A stretch of 64,000 bases of DNA from Cellulophaga sp. L1A9 (GTDB taxonomy: Bacteria > Bacteroidota > Bacteroidia > Flavobacteriales > Flavobacteriaceae), in contig NZ_CP047027.1 in NCBI RefSeq assembly GCF_009797025.1, positions 1,736,001-1,800,000 of the forward strand, given 5' to 3'. The position numbers and the translations under genes were made by a program. Below, one piece after another: positions 8,548 through 17,688 of this stretch (position 1 is the first letter of the stretch; the number at the start of each line of letters is the position of its first letter). The notes beneath the pieces are model-generated. The model had not been told where the DNA came from, did no database searches, and saw only the letters and a program-made list of their open reading frames with translations.

Positions 8548-9834
8548 TTATTTTGACGCTGTATTTAAGAACTTTGGTTTGATGGTTAACATTACCCAAG
8601 CCCAATTTTGACCACCTGCAGCTGCATCTTCTGTAATTCCTTTTAATTCATACATGCCATCGCTAGCAAACATTTGAGAGTATCCAATGGCAAGTCCGTA
8701 CCCTTTAAATTTCTTTGCAAAAACAAGATCTATCTCTGTTCCTAGCGACTTTTCTCCACTGGCTAACTCTTGTTCGCCACTAAAATTTAAAGCTTTAACC
8801 ATTAAACTAGAGGTTTCATTCAATTGAAATTTTGCACTAACATGTACATCTAATAAGCCTATTGAGTTTGCGTGGTTCCCAACATAGAAATAATCCATAA
8901 ACCCATTAAACTTATGATTGGTTCCGTACAGCGGAAAGAAAGCTCCTGTTTCTCCTGCATCGCCATCATTACCACTAATGATTTCTACCCCAGCTCCCAA
9001 TGTAACTTTATCAGACGTTTTAAAGCTTGCATCTAGACTCGCTAAATAAGCACCCTTTACATCTACTTCTCCTTGTCTTTTTCCTGTTTGTAAAAAGATA
9101 TTACTGTCCAAGCCTAATTTTCCTTTTTTATACGCCAAATGAGTTCCAAGCGTTAGCAAACTACTGGTGCCATCTGGTGTTGTAGCATCATCTTCATATT
9201 CTTGAAAACCATTGTTTAATACCAATAAACTTCCTGAGAATGCATCCCAGCTTTGTTTTAAGTAAACATATTGCATCGTTTTATAAGAAAAGAACCCTGT
9301 TGTACTATACTCCGTACCTACAGAGGAAAAACCTGATAAATCTGCTTTATCTTGATTAAATGCTAAACCTACATCCAATAAAAATTTATCTTTCTTATAT
9401 TTTAAAAGTGCAGCATCATGGTTACGTGCTTGTTGCGTCCACCCTACAGAACCTAAAATTCTTTGATCATCATAATCTAATGTTTGTCTTCCTATTTTGG
9501 TTGAAAAACCTTCTCCCAATGTTAATTCTCCCCAAGCTTCAAAAATGGCAAAAGAATTGTTAGCATCAGCGGGTAATAATTGTCTATTTTCCCCCCACGT
9601 CATTACATCCTGTAAACTTAAATACACCTTGTAGGATTCATCTGCATACCCAAAATTTACACGTGCTCTCGTAGATATTCCAAACCCGGCATCTGCATCA
9701 TCTGCTATTATACTTCCAAAACCATGACGGTATTCTGTTCGTGGTCTAAATTCACCATCTATAGTAAATTGTGCTGTTATAAATTGTGTTGCCAATAAAA
9801 AGAGTCCTAATAGTACGTATTGTTCCTTTTTCAT
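8548..9834 (-). CDS. alginate-export-family outer membrane porin
   Basis: About 428 residues with a signal peptide (MKKEQYVLLGLFLLATQFITAQ) and a beta-barrel of the Alginate_exp type: FTIDGEFRPRTEYRHGF at the mature N-terminus, then WGELTLGEGFSTKIGRQTLDYDDQRILG and many alternating strands, ending in an aromatic-rich strand. The frame opens 12 codons earlier at 9870, but the ATG at 9834 gives a proper signal peptide. It follows the nrtD-like gene by 42 bases and precedes the operon terminator, so I infer that it is the outer-membrane entry pore for nitrate. The family also includes pores for sugars and other solutes. Confidence 0.78.
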   Translation of the reverse strand: MKKEQYVLLGLFLLATQFITAQFTIDGEFRPRTEYRHGFGSIIADDADAGFGISTRARVNFGYADESYKVYLSLQDVMTWGENRQLLPADANNSFAIFEAWGELTLGEGFSTKIGRQTLDYDDQRILGSVGWTQQARNHDAALLKYKKDKFLLDVGLAFNQDKADLSGFSSVGTEYSTTGFFSYKTMQYVYLKQSWDAFSGSLLVLNNGFQEYEDDATTPDGTSSLLTLGTHLAYKKGKLGLDSNIFLQTGKRQGEVDVKGAYLASLDASFKTSDKVTLGAGVEIISGNDGDAGETGAFFPLYGTNHKFNGFMDYFYVGNHANSIGLLDVHVSAKFQLNETSSLMVKALNFSGEQELASGEKSLGTEIDLVFAKKFKGYGLAIGYSQMFASDGMYELKGITEDAAAGGQNWAWVMLTIKPKFLNTASK

Positions 9835-9876
9835 AATTTGAAATTTGATTGTGTTATTTAAAATTTTCAACTTGTT

Positions 9877-10704
9877 TTAATGTTCTAAAAAATCTATTAA
9901 GTGTTTTCTGTATTTGTAGTAATCTTGATGTTCTAAGACAGATTTTCTTGTTCTTGGTCTTTCAAAATCGATGTTGAGCACATCGCCAATCTTGGCTTTG
10001 GGTCCACTGGTCATCATCACCACACGATCCGCAAGAAAAATGGCCTCATCTACATCATGGGTAATCATTACTGCGGTAATTTTTTCTTTATTCCATATTT
10101 CTATCAGAATATCTTGAAGCTCACCCCTTGTTAAAGAGTCTAACATTCCAAAAGGCTCATCTAATAACAATACCTTAGGCTTAATAGCAAAGGCTCTTGC
10201 AATACCCACCCGCTGTTGCATTCCTTGAGAAAGTTCTGTTGCCTTTTTATGGAAAGCCCCATCTAATCCTACTTTGTGCAAATAATATTTAGCAATATCT
10301 GTACGTTGTTTTTTTGTGGCGTGTGGAAATACTTGATTAACTCCTAAAAGCACATTCTGTAATGCTGTCATCCAAGGCATTAAACTTGGTGATTGAAAAA
10401 TAACACCTCGATCTGGACCCGGACCTTTTACAGGATTTCCTAATACGGAAATATTTCCTCCAGATATAGGGTTGAGACCGGCAATCATAGAAAGCATGGT
10501 TGTTTTACCACAACCAGAATGCCCAATAATGGTAACAAACTCTTCTTTCATGATTTGTAAATTCAAATCTTCAAGAACTACATAATCTCCCTTAGGCGTA
10601 GGATACACCTTTTTTAGGTCTTTAAGATCTAACATTACCTTTGAAGGGTAGTAAATCCCATTTTCTAAATAAGAGTCTTTGGTATCTATGGGTGCTGAAT
10701 TCAT
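9877..10704 (-). CDS. nrtD: nitrate ABC transporter ATP-binding protein (NrtD-like)
   Basis: A 275-residue ATPase with all catalytic motifs: Walker [11 protein letters not shown]-loop FQSPSLMPW, signature [14 protein letters not shown], Walker [10 protein letters not shown] and switch histidine in MITHDVDEA. The [25 protein letters not shown] tail is typical of the nitrate/taurine importer class. It is last of the four nrt genes, 16 bases after the second ATPase gene. It should pair with that ATPase to drive import of nitrate through the NrtB-like permease. Confidence 0.88.
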   Translation of the reverse strand: MNSAPIDTKDSYLENGIYYPSKVMLDLKDLKKVYPTPKGDYVVLEDLNLQIMKEEFVTIIGHSGCGKTTMLSMIAGLNPISGGNISVLGNPVKGPGPDRGVIFQSPSLMPWMTALQNVLLGVNQVFPHATKKQRTDIAKYYLHKVGLDGAFHKKATELSQGMQQRVGIARAFAIKPKVLLLDEPFGMLDSLTRGELQDILIEIWNKEKITAVMITHDVDEAIFLADRVVMMTSGPKAKIGDVLNIDFERPRTRKSVLEHQDYYKYRKHLIDFLEH

Positions 10705-10720
10705 GATTTTTATGATAAAA

Positions 10721-11560
10721 TTAGTTTACAAAACTTTTTGGAGCTACATCTGGCAGCACGTATTCTACTTCTGAAACAGATTTTCGGTCTTCACCAATTG
10801 CCATTAAATAAGCGATAATCTCATTTCTTGTTTTCATAAAATTGACATTATCATTTAATTCTGTTTTATCCCTAGGGCGGGCGATTTCTATTTTAAACTC
10901 TGGGCCTAAGGTTGCCCTAGGCCCTGGTTTTAATGGAATAATTCGGTCTGCCATATAGATCCCTTCATCAACATCATTTGTAATTAATAATGCTGTGCGC
11001 TTATCTTGATTCCAAATATTCAAAATCTCATCTTGTAAATTCCCTCTTGTCAAAGCATCAAGTGCCCCTAAAGGTTCGTCCATAATAATCATCTCCGGCT
11101 TCATTGCTAAAGCTCTTGCCACTGCTACCCGTTGACGCATACCGCCAGATAGCTCTTTTGGCCTTTTATTAATCGCGTGTGATAAGCCAACCATTTCTAC
11201 ATAGTTAGCTACTCTATCTTTTATTTCTTTTTTACTTTCTTTTGGAAAAGCTTCTTTGACCGCCATGGATACATTCTGAGCAACCGTTAACCATGGAAGT
11301 AGGGAATAATTTTGAAAAATAACTCCGCGTTCATGGCTTGTACCTACCACAGGTTCTCCCTTAAACAAAATCTCTCCACTTGTAGGTTTTATGAGTCCGT
11401 TTATAAGATTCACCAAGGTTGTTTTTCCGCTCCCAGTAAACCCTACAATAGCTACAAATTCTCCTTCTTCAATTTTTAAATTGATATTAGAAAGCACGGC
11501 AGTACTATCTTTTCCATGACCGTATGTTTTGCAAACATTTTTTAGTTCTAAATATGCCAT
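10721..11560 (-). CDS. nrtC: nitrate ABC transporter ATP-binding protein (NrtC-like, stand-alone)
   Basis: A 279-residue ATPase: Walker [11 protein letters not shown]-loop FQNYSLLPW, signature [14 protein letters not shown], Walker [13 protein letters not shown]. The switch loop reads LITNDVDEG, with asparagine where ABC ATPases normally have histidine, so this half-site may be less active than its partner. The segment [15 protein letters not shown] resembles cyanobacterial NrtC, but the C-terminal NrtA-like domain of those proteins is absent. It lies between nrtB (19-base gap) and nrtD (16-base gap). Confidence 0.86.
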   Translation of the reverse strand: MAYLELKNVCKTYGHGKDSTAVLSNINLKIEEGEFVAIVGFTGSGKTTLVNLINGLIKPTSGEILFKGEPVVGTSHERGVIFQNYSLLPWLTVAQNVSMAVKEAFPKESKKEIKDRVANYVEMVGLSHAINKRPKELSGGMRQRVAVARALAMKPEMIIMDEPLGALDALTRGNLQDEILNIWNQDKRTALLITNDVDEGIYMADRIIPLKPGPRATLGPEFKIEIARPRDKTELNDNVNFMKTRNEIIAYLMAIGEDRKSVSEVEYVLPDVAPKSFVN

Positions 11561-11579
11561 AAGACTCGTATTAGAAAAA

Positions 11580-12680
11580 TTATATTCCTTCGTTTTTATT
11601 GAATGATACCATTTGCTGTACCATAAGCATTAGCCTATCTAAAAGGAATCCTATAATCCCGATAACAAACATGGCAACGATAATTTTAGCGTTAGAATCA
11701 TTGGCGCCATTTTGAAACTCTTCCCAAACAAATAATCCTAAACCTGGACTTTGTGCCAACAACTCTATTGCAATTAGAACCATCCACGCCACAGACAATG
11801 TAATTCTCAACCCTGTAAAAATCAAAGGCAATGATGAGGGTAGAATTACTTTAAATATTTTCTGAAAGGTGCCTAATTTTAGCACTTTAGCCACATTGAT
11901 ATAATCTTTATCTACTGAGGAAACTCCCATTGCGGTATTCACCAATGTAGCCCACATAGAACACAAGCCAACACTAATAAACGAGATGACAAAAGCATTA
12001 TCGGAGTTTGCACCGATGTACAAGGTTTTTACAATCATAAAAACCAACAAATACCATACTACTGGTGATACTGGTTTAAATATTTGTATAAACCAATTGA
12101 ATGCACTTCGTAAAGACGGACTCAAACCAATCACAACTCCAATAGGTACTGCAATGATTAGTGCTAAGAGAAACCCTGCAAAAACAGTTTTAATACTCGT
12201 TAAAACAGTATCTACAAAGGATGCACGCCCCGTATAAATGATAGCATCTTTACCTTGTGCTACCAATTTTTCATTGGTAGCTGCCATTTTAGTAGCAAAA
12301 GCTTCTTTCTTCGCTTTTATAAGTTTATGATCTGCTATTAAAGACTGAAAAGAAGCCCAAACTTGTGTAGGAGAAGGCAGAGTATTGGGCTGGCAACTAC
12401 TATCCCCAGATGCTATACACGCCTTTTCTGCATCTGCCGCTTCCTGACCTTGTTCTGATAAAGCTTTTTCAATTTTATAGGTAGCTTCTTTGTTGTATAA
12501 TGCCTTTGATCCAAGGTGCCATAAGGCCAGGAACAAAAGAATAGATACCAGTGTAATTCCTGTTTTTTTCAAAGACTTTACTACAGCATCTTTTTCAAAT
12601 TTCGCTTTGAACAGTGTAGCTATTGGCTTTAAAAATGTAATGCCTTGGCTTTCTTTTTCCAATGTGATTTCTTGTTTCAT
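11580..12680 (-). CDS. nrtB: nitrate ABC transporter permease (NrtB-like)
   Basis: A 366-residue permease of the BPD_transp_1 type. The first membrane helix (about 37-56) is followed by a hydrophilic insertion of about 90 residues containing two cysteines (CIASGDSSC) and many Lys/Glu/Ala. The usual permease core then begins near residue 165, with the coupling loop segment containing VAKVLKLGTFQKIFKVILPSSLPLIFTG. Family members are usually about 260-300 residues, so the insertion is unusual. It probably lies on the periplasmic side, next to the lipid-anchored binding protein; that is inferred. The gene is 31 bases after nrtA. Confidence 0.85.
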   Translation of the reverse strand: MKQEITLEKESQGITFLKPIATLFKAKFEKDAVVKSLKKTGITLVSILLFLALWHLGSKALYNKEATYKIEKALSEQGQEAADAEKACIASGDSSCQPNTLPSPTQVWASFQSLIADHKLIKAKKEAFATKMAATNEKLVAQGKDAIIYTGRASFVDTVLTSIKTVFAGFLLALIIAVPIGVVIGLSPSLRSAFNWFIQIFKPVSPVVWYLLVFMIVKTLYIGANSDNAFVISFISVGLCSMWATLVNTAMGVSSVDKDYINVAKVLKLGTFQKIFKVILPSSLPLIFTGLRITLSVAWMVLIAIELLAQSPGLGLFVWEEFQNGANDSNAKIIVAMFVIGIIGFLLDRLMLMVQQMVSFNKNEGI

Positions 12681-12711
12681 CTTTTGTTCTTTTCCTTGGT
12701 TATTGTACTAC

Positions 12712-14085
12712 TTAATCTTTGTTACCGATTGCAAAACTGTTGATGTATCCTATAGGATCTTTTGCATCATAGGTAGTGCCATCAATAAAATCTGCAGTTG
12801 CTGGCTTATACCCATCTGTTGTAGGCACATCTGTTGCAGGAATTTTACCTTCAGCTACTAATAAGTCGGCTGCTTTTTTCCATACATCTGGTCTATAAAT
12901 ATCTTTAATGGTCTCTTCATACCAAGCTGCTGGTTTTGCATCAGGAATTTGCCCCCATCTGCGCATTTGAGTTAAAAACCAAATTCCGTCAGAATAAAAA
13001 GGATATGTTGCGTTATACTTGTAAAACACATTAAAGTCTGGCATAGAACGCTTATCACCTTTTTCAAACTCAAAAGTACCTGTCATAGAATTTGCCAAGA
13101 CTTCTTCTGGCGCACCTACGTATTGTGACATAGATAATATTTTTACAGCTTCTGGTCTATTTGCAGGATCATCCAACCATTTTCCTGCTCTAATAAGTGC
13201 TTTTGTAACGGCTACTGCTGTGTTTGGGTTATCCTCAATAAACTTTTCTGTCATCACGAATACCTTTTCTGGATTGTTTTTCCAGATATCATAATTGGTT
13301 ACCACTGGCACTCCAATTCCTTTGAAAACTGCTTGCTGGTTCCATGGCTCTCCCACACAGTACCCATAAATAGTACCTGATTCTAGTGTTGCTGGCATTT
13401 GTGGCGGAGGCGTAACAGAAAGTAAAACTTCGGCATCTATTTGTCCTTGCACATTTTCTGCGGTATACATTCCTGGGTGAATACCCGCTGCTGCTAACCA
13501 ATAGCGTATTTCATAATTATGTGTAGATACAGGAAAAACCATTCCCATTTTAAAAGGTTTACCGCTGTTTTTGTATTCCGTAACTACTGGTTTTAATGCA
13601 TCGGCTTTTATTGGGTGTACAGGATTTCCATCTTCTCCAACAGGTACATTTGGTTTCATTTTAGACCAAACATCATTTGAAACGGTAATTGCATTTCCAT
13701 TTAAATCCATAGAAAAAGGAGTTACCAATTTAGCTTGCCTACCAAAACCAGCTCCCGCAGCAATAGGCTGACCTGCTAGCATATGTGAACCATCTAATTG
13801 TCCGTCAATAACACGGTCTAAAACATTTTTCCAGTTAGATTGTGCTTCCACAGAAACGTATAGTCCTTCTTCCTCAAAGAACCCTTTTTCTTTAGCAATT
13901 GCCAAAGGTGCCATATCTGTTAATTTGATAAAGCCAAAGGTTAGTTGGGGTTTTTCTATTTCTAAAGAATTCGCTTTTACTTCTTCTGAAGACGTTTCTT
14001 TTGCTTTCTTTTCTTTTCCTCCGCAAGCCGAAAGAAGCATAGCTGCCATAAAAGAAAAAGCCACTTTTTTGATTACATGTTTCAT
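12712..14085 (-). CDS. nrtA: nitrate-binding lipoprotein (NrtA/CmpA family)
   Basis: A 457-residue periplasmic binding protein anchored by lipid: lipobox LSAC with the cysteine at about residue 21. The mature part starts with [27 protein letters not shown], the typical opening of NrtA-type proteins. It continues with [28 protein letters not shown] and [20 protein letters not shown]. It captures nitrate (possibly nitrite) and delivers it to NrtB. It is the first gene of the nrtA-B-C-D-porin operon; a TACGTA-type site lies just before it. Confidence 0.88.
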   Translation of the reverse strand: MKHVIKKVAFSFMAAMLLSACGGKEKKAKETSSEEVKANSLEIEKPQLTFGFIKLTDMAPLAIAKEKGFFEEEGLYVSVEAQSNWKNVLDRVIDGQLDGSHMLAGQPIAAGAGFGRQAKLVTPFSMDLNGNAITVSNDVWSKMKPNVPVGEDGNPVHPIKADALKPVVTEYKNSGKPFKMGMVFPVSTHNYEIRYWLAAAGIHPGMYTAENVQGQIDAEVLLSVTPPPQMPATLESGTIYGYCVGEPWNQQAVFKGIGVPVVTNYDIWKNNPEKVFVMTEKFIEDNPNTAVAVTKALIRAGKWLDDPANRPEAVKILSMSQYVGAPEEVLANSMTGTFEFEKGDKRSMPDFNVFYKYNATYPFYSDGIWFLTQMRRWGQIPDAKPAAWYEETIKDIYRPDVWKKAADLLVAEGKIPATDVPTTDGYKPATADFIDGTTYDAKDPIGYINSFAIGNKD

Positions 14086-14106
14086 AGTTGATTATTTATA
14101 GTTTTC

Positions 14107-14147
14107 TACGTACTAATACTTAATAATGACAAATATATAAGTACTTA
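14107..14147 (-). promoter_or_regulatory. nrtA promoter region with degenerate TACGTA palindromes
   Basis: On the minus strand a TATATTTG -7 box (14130-14137) lies 44-52 bases before the nrtA ATG. Downstream of it is TAAGTA-TTAG-TACGTA (14107-14122), the N4 palindrome with one mismatch. Just upstream of the box is TAAGTA-CTTA (about 14138-14147). The arrangement differs from the other promoters because the best site falls after the predicted transcription start. Confidence 0.45.
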
Positions 14148-14249
14148 AACGGAAATTTCATGAATTAGCGCAGCACCAAACCTCTTTTTATCCCATAACA
14201 AAACCTGCTATAAAACATATTTTCAGCGTAACAGACTAGCATAAAGAGC

Positions 14250-14297
14250 ATTAAAACAAAACACCAATTACGTAGCTGTACGTAATTGGTGTTTTGT
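14250..14297 (-). terminator. terminator of the MFS-fnr unit, with a TACGTA palindrome at its tip
   Basis: A perfect 19-bp inverted repeat (14256-14274 with 14279-14297) with the loop GCTG. On the minus strand it is followed by TTTTAATG, so it can terminate the transcript of the FNR-like gene, which ends at 14347. The top of the stem is TACGTA-GCTG-TACGTA, the same half-sites and spacing as the nitrate operators. It may therefore be both a terminator and a regulator binding site upstream of nrtA. Confidence 0.65.
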
Positions 14298-14346
14298 GCT
14301 CTTACCACTATGAACTGATTAAAAATAAACCAGAAATAATTTGCGA

Positions 14347-15105
14347 CTATAAATCCAGATAGAAGTTATGCTCCGAGATTTCTTTTTTGAGTAGGTCTAC
14401 ATTAGTAATGCCTACTTTTTTACCTTTTGTATGGATGAGATTTTCTTTTTTTAAGCTTGAAAATATACGAATGACTTGTTCTTCTGTTGTGCCTGCATAA
14501 TCTGCATACTCTCTTCTACTTAAGGCAAGATTTAAAAATCCGTTGTAATCTTTAAATTTTCTGTGGATATATAATAAGGTATCTACCACGCGTTCCCTTA
14601 CCGTCATTTGTGAAATAGATTTGACTTTTGCTTCACTTCTATTCAATTCATCGGCATAAAAAAGCATTAAATCATAGGCAAAACTAGCATTACTCTTTAG
14701 GGCTTTTTGTAATGTTTCTTTAGAGAAATAACAAAGCTCCGTATGTTCTAGCGCTATAGCCCCTATGGAATAATATTCTTCAGTACCAAAACCCCGGTGC
14801 CCAATAATTTCTCCTTCTTTTGCAAAACGAACAATTTGTTCCTTACCGTGTATTCCTGTCCTATATACCTTAACCTTACCTTTTAATATAAAGAAGAGCC
14901 CATTGACGGGTGCTCCCTCAATAATGAACTGTTGCCCTTTTTTACAAGTAATTTCTGTTTTTATAGTAGAAAATAGCGCTACTTGCTCTGAAGAAGTATT
15001 TCTATTGATCAGACAATTAGTGTTGAAACAACTTTCGCAAGCAGTATTCAAAGAATTGTATCTTTTTGAATTTACATTCCGTGTATGTGCTGTTAGCGTA
15101 TTCAA
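14347..15105 (-). CDS. FNR-like Crp-family transcriptional regulator
   Basis: A 252-residue regulator. The N-terminus has cysteines C23, C26 and C31 (CESCFNTNC), and another lies at C125 (TELCYF). This resembles the four [4Fe-4S] ligands of E. coli FNR (C20, C23, C29, C122), so oxygen or NO sensing is possible but not shown. A cNMP-type beta-roll covers about 45-130 and the winged helix about 165-235, with recognition helix TTEEQVIRIF keeping the E...R pair of FNR. The start codon appears to be TTG at 15105; no ATG is available near the N-terminus. It follows the MFS gene by 14 bases and is likely co-transcribed. I propose that it binds the TACGTA-N4-TACGTA sites of this island. Confidence 0.85.
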   Translation of the reverse strand: MNTLTAHTRNVNSKRYNSLNTACESCFNTNCLINRNTSSEQVALFSTIKTEITCKKGQQFIIEGAPVNGLFFILKGKVKVYRTGIHGKEQIVRFAKEGEIIGHRGFGTEEYYSIGAIALEHTELCYFSKETLQKALKSNASFAYDLMLFYADELNRSEAKVKSISQMTVRERVVDTLLYIHRKFKDYNGFLNLALSRREYADYAGTTEEQVIRIFSSLKKENLIHTKGKKVGITNVDLLKKEISEHNFYLDL

Positions 15106-15119
15106 TATTTTTTACCCTA

Positions 15120-16526
15120 TTATTTATCTGCTAATTGAATATTTAATTTTTCTGAAGGAACAGTCTCCTCTGAAGTGGCAAATTTTATCGCTAATGACAA
15201 TAAAGACGCAACTAAAATGCAACCCCCAATCACAAAGTATCCTGCCGAAACTGCAGAAGCGGAAGCTAATGTTTGCGCTGCTTTTACAGCTTCTTCGCCC
15301 AGATTACTGTTTGCTGAAATAGCGCTACTTTCTGCAATAGCAGATTTTGACTTTAATAATAAGGCTGCAAAAAATGCTCCTACATTCCCCCCTGCACCAA
15401 CAATCCCCGAAATAGAACCTATTGCTTTTTTATTAATAAATGGAACCACAGAAAATGTTGCTCCTTCTGCCATTTGCACCGTTAAGCTAAAAGCTATCAA
15501 AAAAATCATCCCTACAGCGAGACTTATTGTCATAGAAAAGAAAGACAGCATTATTCCTTCGGCAGCTAAAATAACTGCTAAGAAAATTACACGACCTCGC
15601 AAGCCTTTACTATTTCCAAATTTATCTCCAAAATAACCTCCAAGAGTACGGGCAAAAATATTCATTAAAGCAAAAGACAATACTAAATTTCCTGCGAACG
15701 ATCTTTCTAAACCAAATCTATTTTGAAGATAGTCATCCATAGTCCCATACACGGTTAATTCAATTCCGAAACAAGCAGCATAGACTAAAAATAATATCCA
15801 AACTCTATAATCTTTTAATACACTAGCAAAAGATGCCTCATCTTTTTTCAAAATAGGCATTTCACCTTTTTCTTTCAATTCCGCAAAATTTCCGTCGGGC
15901 GTATCCTTTGTAAAGGAGTAATAAACAAAACCCATTGCAAGGCACAAAAGACCTGCTATAACCATAGAGTAACGCCAAGCAATTTCATCTGCCACACCAA
16001 AACCAACAACTGCCGCAGCAATTAAGGGCATCCCTAAACGGTTAGCTCCACCTCCTAAATTTCCCCAACCCGCAGAAGTTGCATTTGCAGTACCTACAAT
16101 ATTAGGAGCAAACATAATAGATGTATGAAATTGTGTAATTACAAAAGATGCTCCTATAAAACCTATAAAAAACCTACATACCAAAAACTGCATAGGGGTT
16201 TGCACAAAACCCAGTAATATTACCGGAATTGCACCAAACACCAATAAATAGGTATAACACAACCTTGGTCCGTATTTATCACATAATTTACCAACAGCCA
16301 AACGTGCAAACACCGTTCCTGAAACGGCTAATATAATTGAGTTCCATTTTTGAGACGGACTCAAGCCTAAATCTTTAACTACATCTGGCATAAAAGGAAC
16401 GATCCCAAACCAAGCAAAAAAGCAAAGAAAGAATGCTAATGACGTAATCCAAAATGTCTTCATTTGAATACTCTTAAAATCACGGAAGTTTAGTTTCGTT
16501 GCTTTATTTGATGTCGTATTATTCAT
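15120..16526 (-). CDS. NarK/NasA-type MFS nitrate/nitrite transporter
   Basis: A 468-residue membrane protein with about 12 helices. The nitrate-nitrite porter signature appears as ATSAGWGNLGGGANRLGMPLI (near 145-165), and a related glycine-rich stretch GSISGIVGAGGNVGAFFAAL lies in the second half. The major-facilitator loop GKLCDKYGPR follows helix 2. It imports nitrate or exchanges nitrate for nitrite across the inner membrane. With the ABC system the island has two nitrate uptake routes, perhaps of different affinity. The promoter upstream carries three tandem TACGTA-type half-sites. Confidence 0.88.
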   Translation of the reverse strand: MNNTTSNKATKLNFRDFKSIQMKTFWITSLAFFLCFFAWFGIVPFMPDVVKDLGLSPSQKWNSIILAVSGTVFARLAVGKLCDKYGPRLCYTYLLVFGAIPVILLGFVQTPMQFLVCRFFIGFIGASFVITQFHTSIMFAPNIVGTANATSAGWGNLGGGANRLGMPLIAAAVVGFGVADEIAWRYSMVIAGLLCLAMGFVYYSFTKDTPDGNFAELKEKGEMPILKKDEASFASVLKDYRVWILFLVYAACFGIELTVYGTMDDYLQNRFGLERSFAGNLVLSFALMNIFARTLGGYFGDKFGNSKGLRGRVIFLAVILAAEGIMLSFFSMTISLAVGMIFLIAFSLTVQMAEGATFSVVPFINKKAIGSISGIVGAGGNVGAFFAALLLKSKSAIAESSAISANSNLGEEAVKAAQTLASASAVSAGYFVIGGCILVASLLSLAIKFATSEETVPSEKLNIQLADK

Positions 16527-16569
16527 GTCTTTATTATTTTGAAAGTTATACTAGATTCCAACTACTTCT

Positions 16570-16601
16570 CAAAAATAAGTATAATTACGTATTAATACGT
16601 A
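16570..16601 (-). promoter_or_regulatory. MFS-fnr promoter with three TACGTA-type half-sites and a -7 box
   Basis: Read on the minus strand: TACGTA-TTAA-TACGTA (16601-16586), then ATTA, then TACTTA (16581-16576), which runs directly into TTTTTG to complete the -7 box TATTTTTG (16570-16577). Half-sites repeat every 10 bp, so two overlapping palindromes are possible. The proximal part differs from the nirB promoter site by one base only. The ATG is 44 bases downstream of the box. Because the regulator gene is in this unit, autoregulation is likely. Confidence 0.65.
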
Positions 16602-16763
16602 TATACTTAATTAAAAAAGGTTCGGTATACGTATTTTTATTAAAGTGTCAAGATTTTCATAGAAATTCTATCAAATAGAAAAAAAAGAGAAGCGTATATT
16701 AAAAATTTCATATTTAGAGAAGTATTTCAAATACCTATAAGTACTTAAAAATGAGATAATTCA

Positions 16764-16819
16764 CCGATATATTAATCAGCATATGGATCAAGGCAGAACC
16801 AAAATGCTGATTATATCGG
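16764..16819. other. long imperfect hairpin in the 309-base gap between SUMT and the MFS gene
   Basis: CCGATAT-(ATT)-AATCAGCAT (16764-16782) pairs with ATGCTGATT-ATATCGG (16804-16819): 16 base pairs with a 3-nt bulge and a 21-nt loop, 17 bases after the SUMT stop. It has no T-run on the minus strand, so it is not a standard terminator; it may protect or process the SUMT transcript. The rest of the gap 16527-16835 holds the MFS promoter, a lone TACGTA at 16628-16633 and AT-rich sequence without a gene. Confidence 0.4.
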
Positions 16820-16835
16820 CTATAAACTGAATGAA

Positions 16836-17609
16836 TTAAAAATTAGAATGAAGTACACGCTGGAGTTCTTCTTCAAAAAAAGAAGGATGCTCTGCCACAA
16901 CATCTCCAATAACAATAATCCCTGGTAATGAAGTATTTATCTGATGCAAGCGCGCCTCCCTATTATATAAGGTACCTGTAATACAAACCTCTTTATCGAA
17001 TGTACCGTTTTGAATGATTGCAAAAGGAGTGATGCCTTTTCTATATTTTGCTATTTCTTCAGCGATTTCATTAAACTTACGTACTCCCATCAATATCACT
17101 AAAGTTGCAGATGATTGTGCTGCCAATTTAAGATCTTGAGAAAAAGAGCCATCTTTTTTTGTGGCCGTCATCACCCAAAAACTACTGCTAATTCCTCTGC
17201 GAGTTACAGGAATTCCTTGACTAGCAGGAACCGAAATAGCACTAGTCAACCCTGGAACTACGGTTACCGGTATTCCAAAAGATGCTACATATTCTATTTC
17301 TTCACTTGCTCTACCAAATACAAAAGGATCTCCCCCTTTTAAACGAACCACATGTCCGTATTGGTAAGCATTTTCTACAATCAATCTATTAATATCATCT
17401 TGTGAAAAAGAATGTTCTCCACAGCGCTTACCTACGTATATTTTTGGAATATGCTCATCAATTTCATCAAGCAATTCTTGACTTATCAAAGCATCGTATA
17501 AAATTACTGATGCCTCTTGCAATACCTTGAAACCTCTTCTCGTGATAAGGTCGCTGCTACCAGGGCCTGCACCCACTAAACTAACTTTTGGATTATTGTT
17601 TGACATCAT
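16836..17609 (-). CDS. cobA: uroporphyrinogen-III C-methyltransferase (SUMT)
   Basis: A 257-residue single-domain SUMT that methylates uroporphyrinogen III twice with SAM to give precorrin-2, the route to the siroheme of NirB. Motifs: VSLVGAGPGSSDLITRRG at the N-terminus, VRLKGGDPFVFGRASEE (about 89-105), and VPGLTSAISVPASQGIPVTRRG (about 117-140). There is no fused dehydrogenase/ferrochelatase domain, so siroheme synthesis needs another gene elsewhere. Two adjacent ATG codons (17609, 17606) could start it. It is divergent from nirB and shares a regulatory gap with it. Confidence 0.92.
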   Translation of the reverse strand: MMSNNNPKVSLVGAGPGSSDLITRRGFKVLQEASVILYDALISQELLDEIDEHIPKIYVGKRCGEHSFSQDDINRLIVENAYQYGHVVRLKGGDPFVFGRASEEIEYVASFGIPVTVVPGLTSAISVPASQGIPVTRRGISSSFWVMTATKKDGSFSQDLKLAAQSSATLVILMGVRKFNEIAEEIAKYRKGITPFAIIQNGTFDKEVCITGTLYNREARLHQINTSLPGIIVIGDVVAEHPSFFEEELQRVLHSNF

Positions 17610-17649
17610 AATTTCTATTTTTTAAGGTGTAGAATTATTAATATGATAA

Positions 17650-17661
17650 CAAACCTACGTA
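17650..17661 (-). promoter_or_regulatory. SUMT promoter: -7 box fused to TACGTA
   Basis: On the minus strand TAGGTTTG (17650-17657) fits the TAnnTTTG box, and its first two bases are the last two of TACGTA (17656-17661). The partner half-site four bases upstream is degenerate (TAAAAA). The overlap of half-site and -7 box is the same as at nirB. Confidence 0.45.
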
Positions 17662-17688
17662 TTTATTTTTATAAAATTACCTAAAATA

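Noticed and set aside
14903-15322. Plus-strand open frame of 139 codons
   Set aside because: It runs across the end of the MFS gene and the start of the FNR-like gene on the opposite strand and shows no protein family features.
15175-15636. Plus-strand open frame of 153 codons
   Set aside because: It is the antisense shadow of the MFS transporter gene, which has clear family motifs on the other strand.
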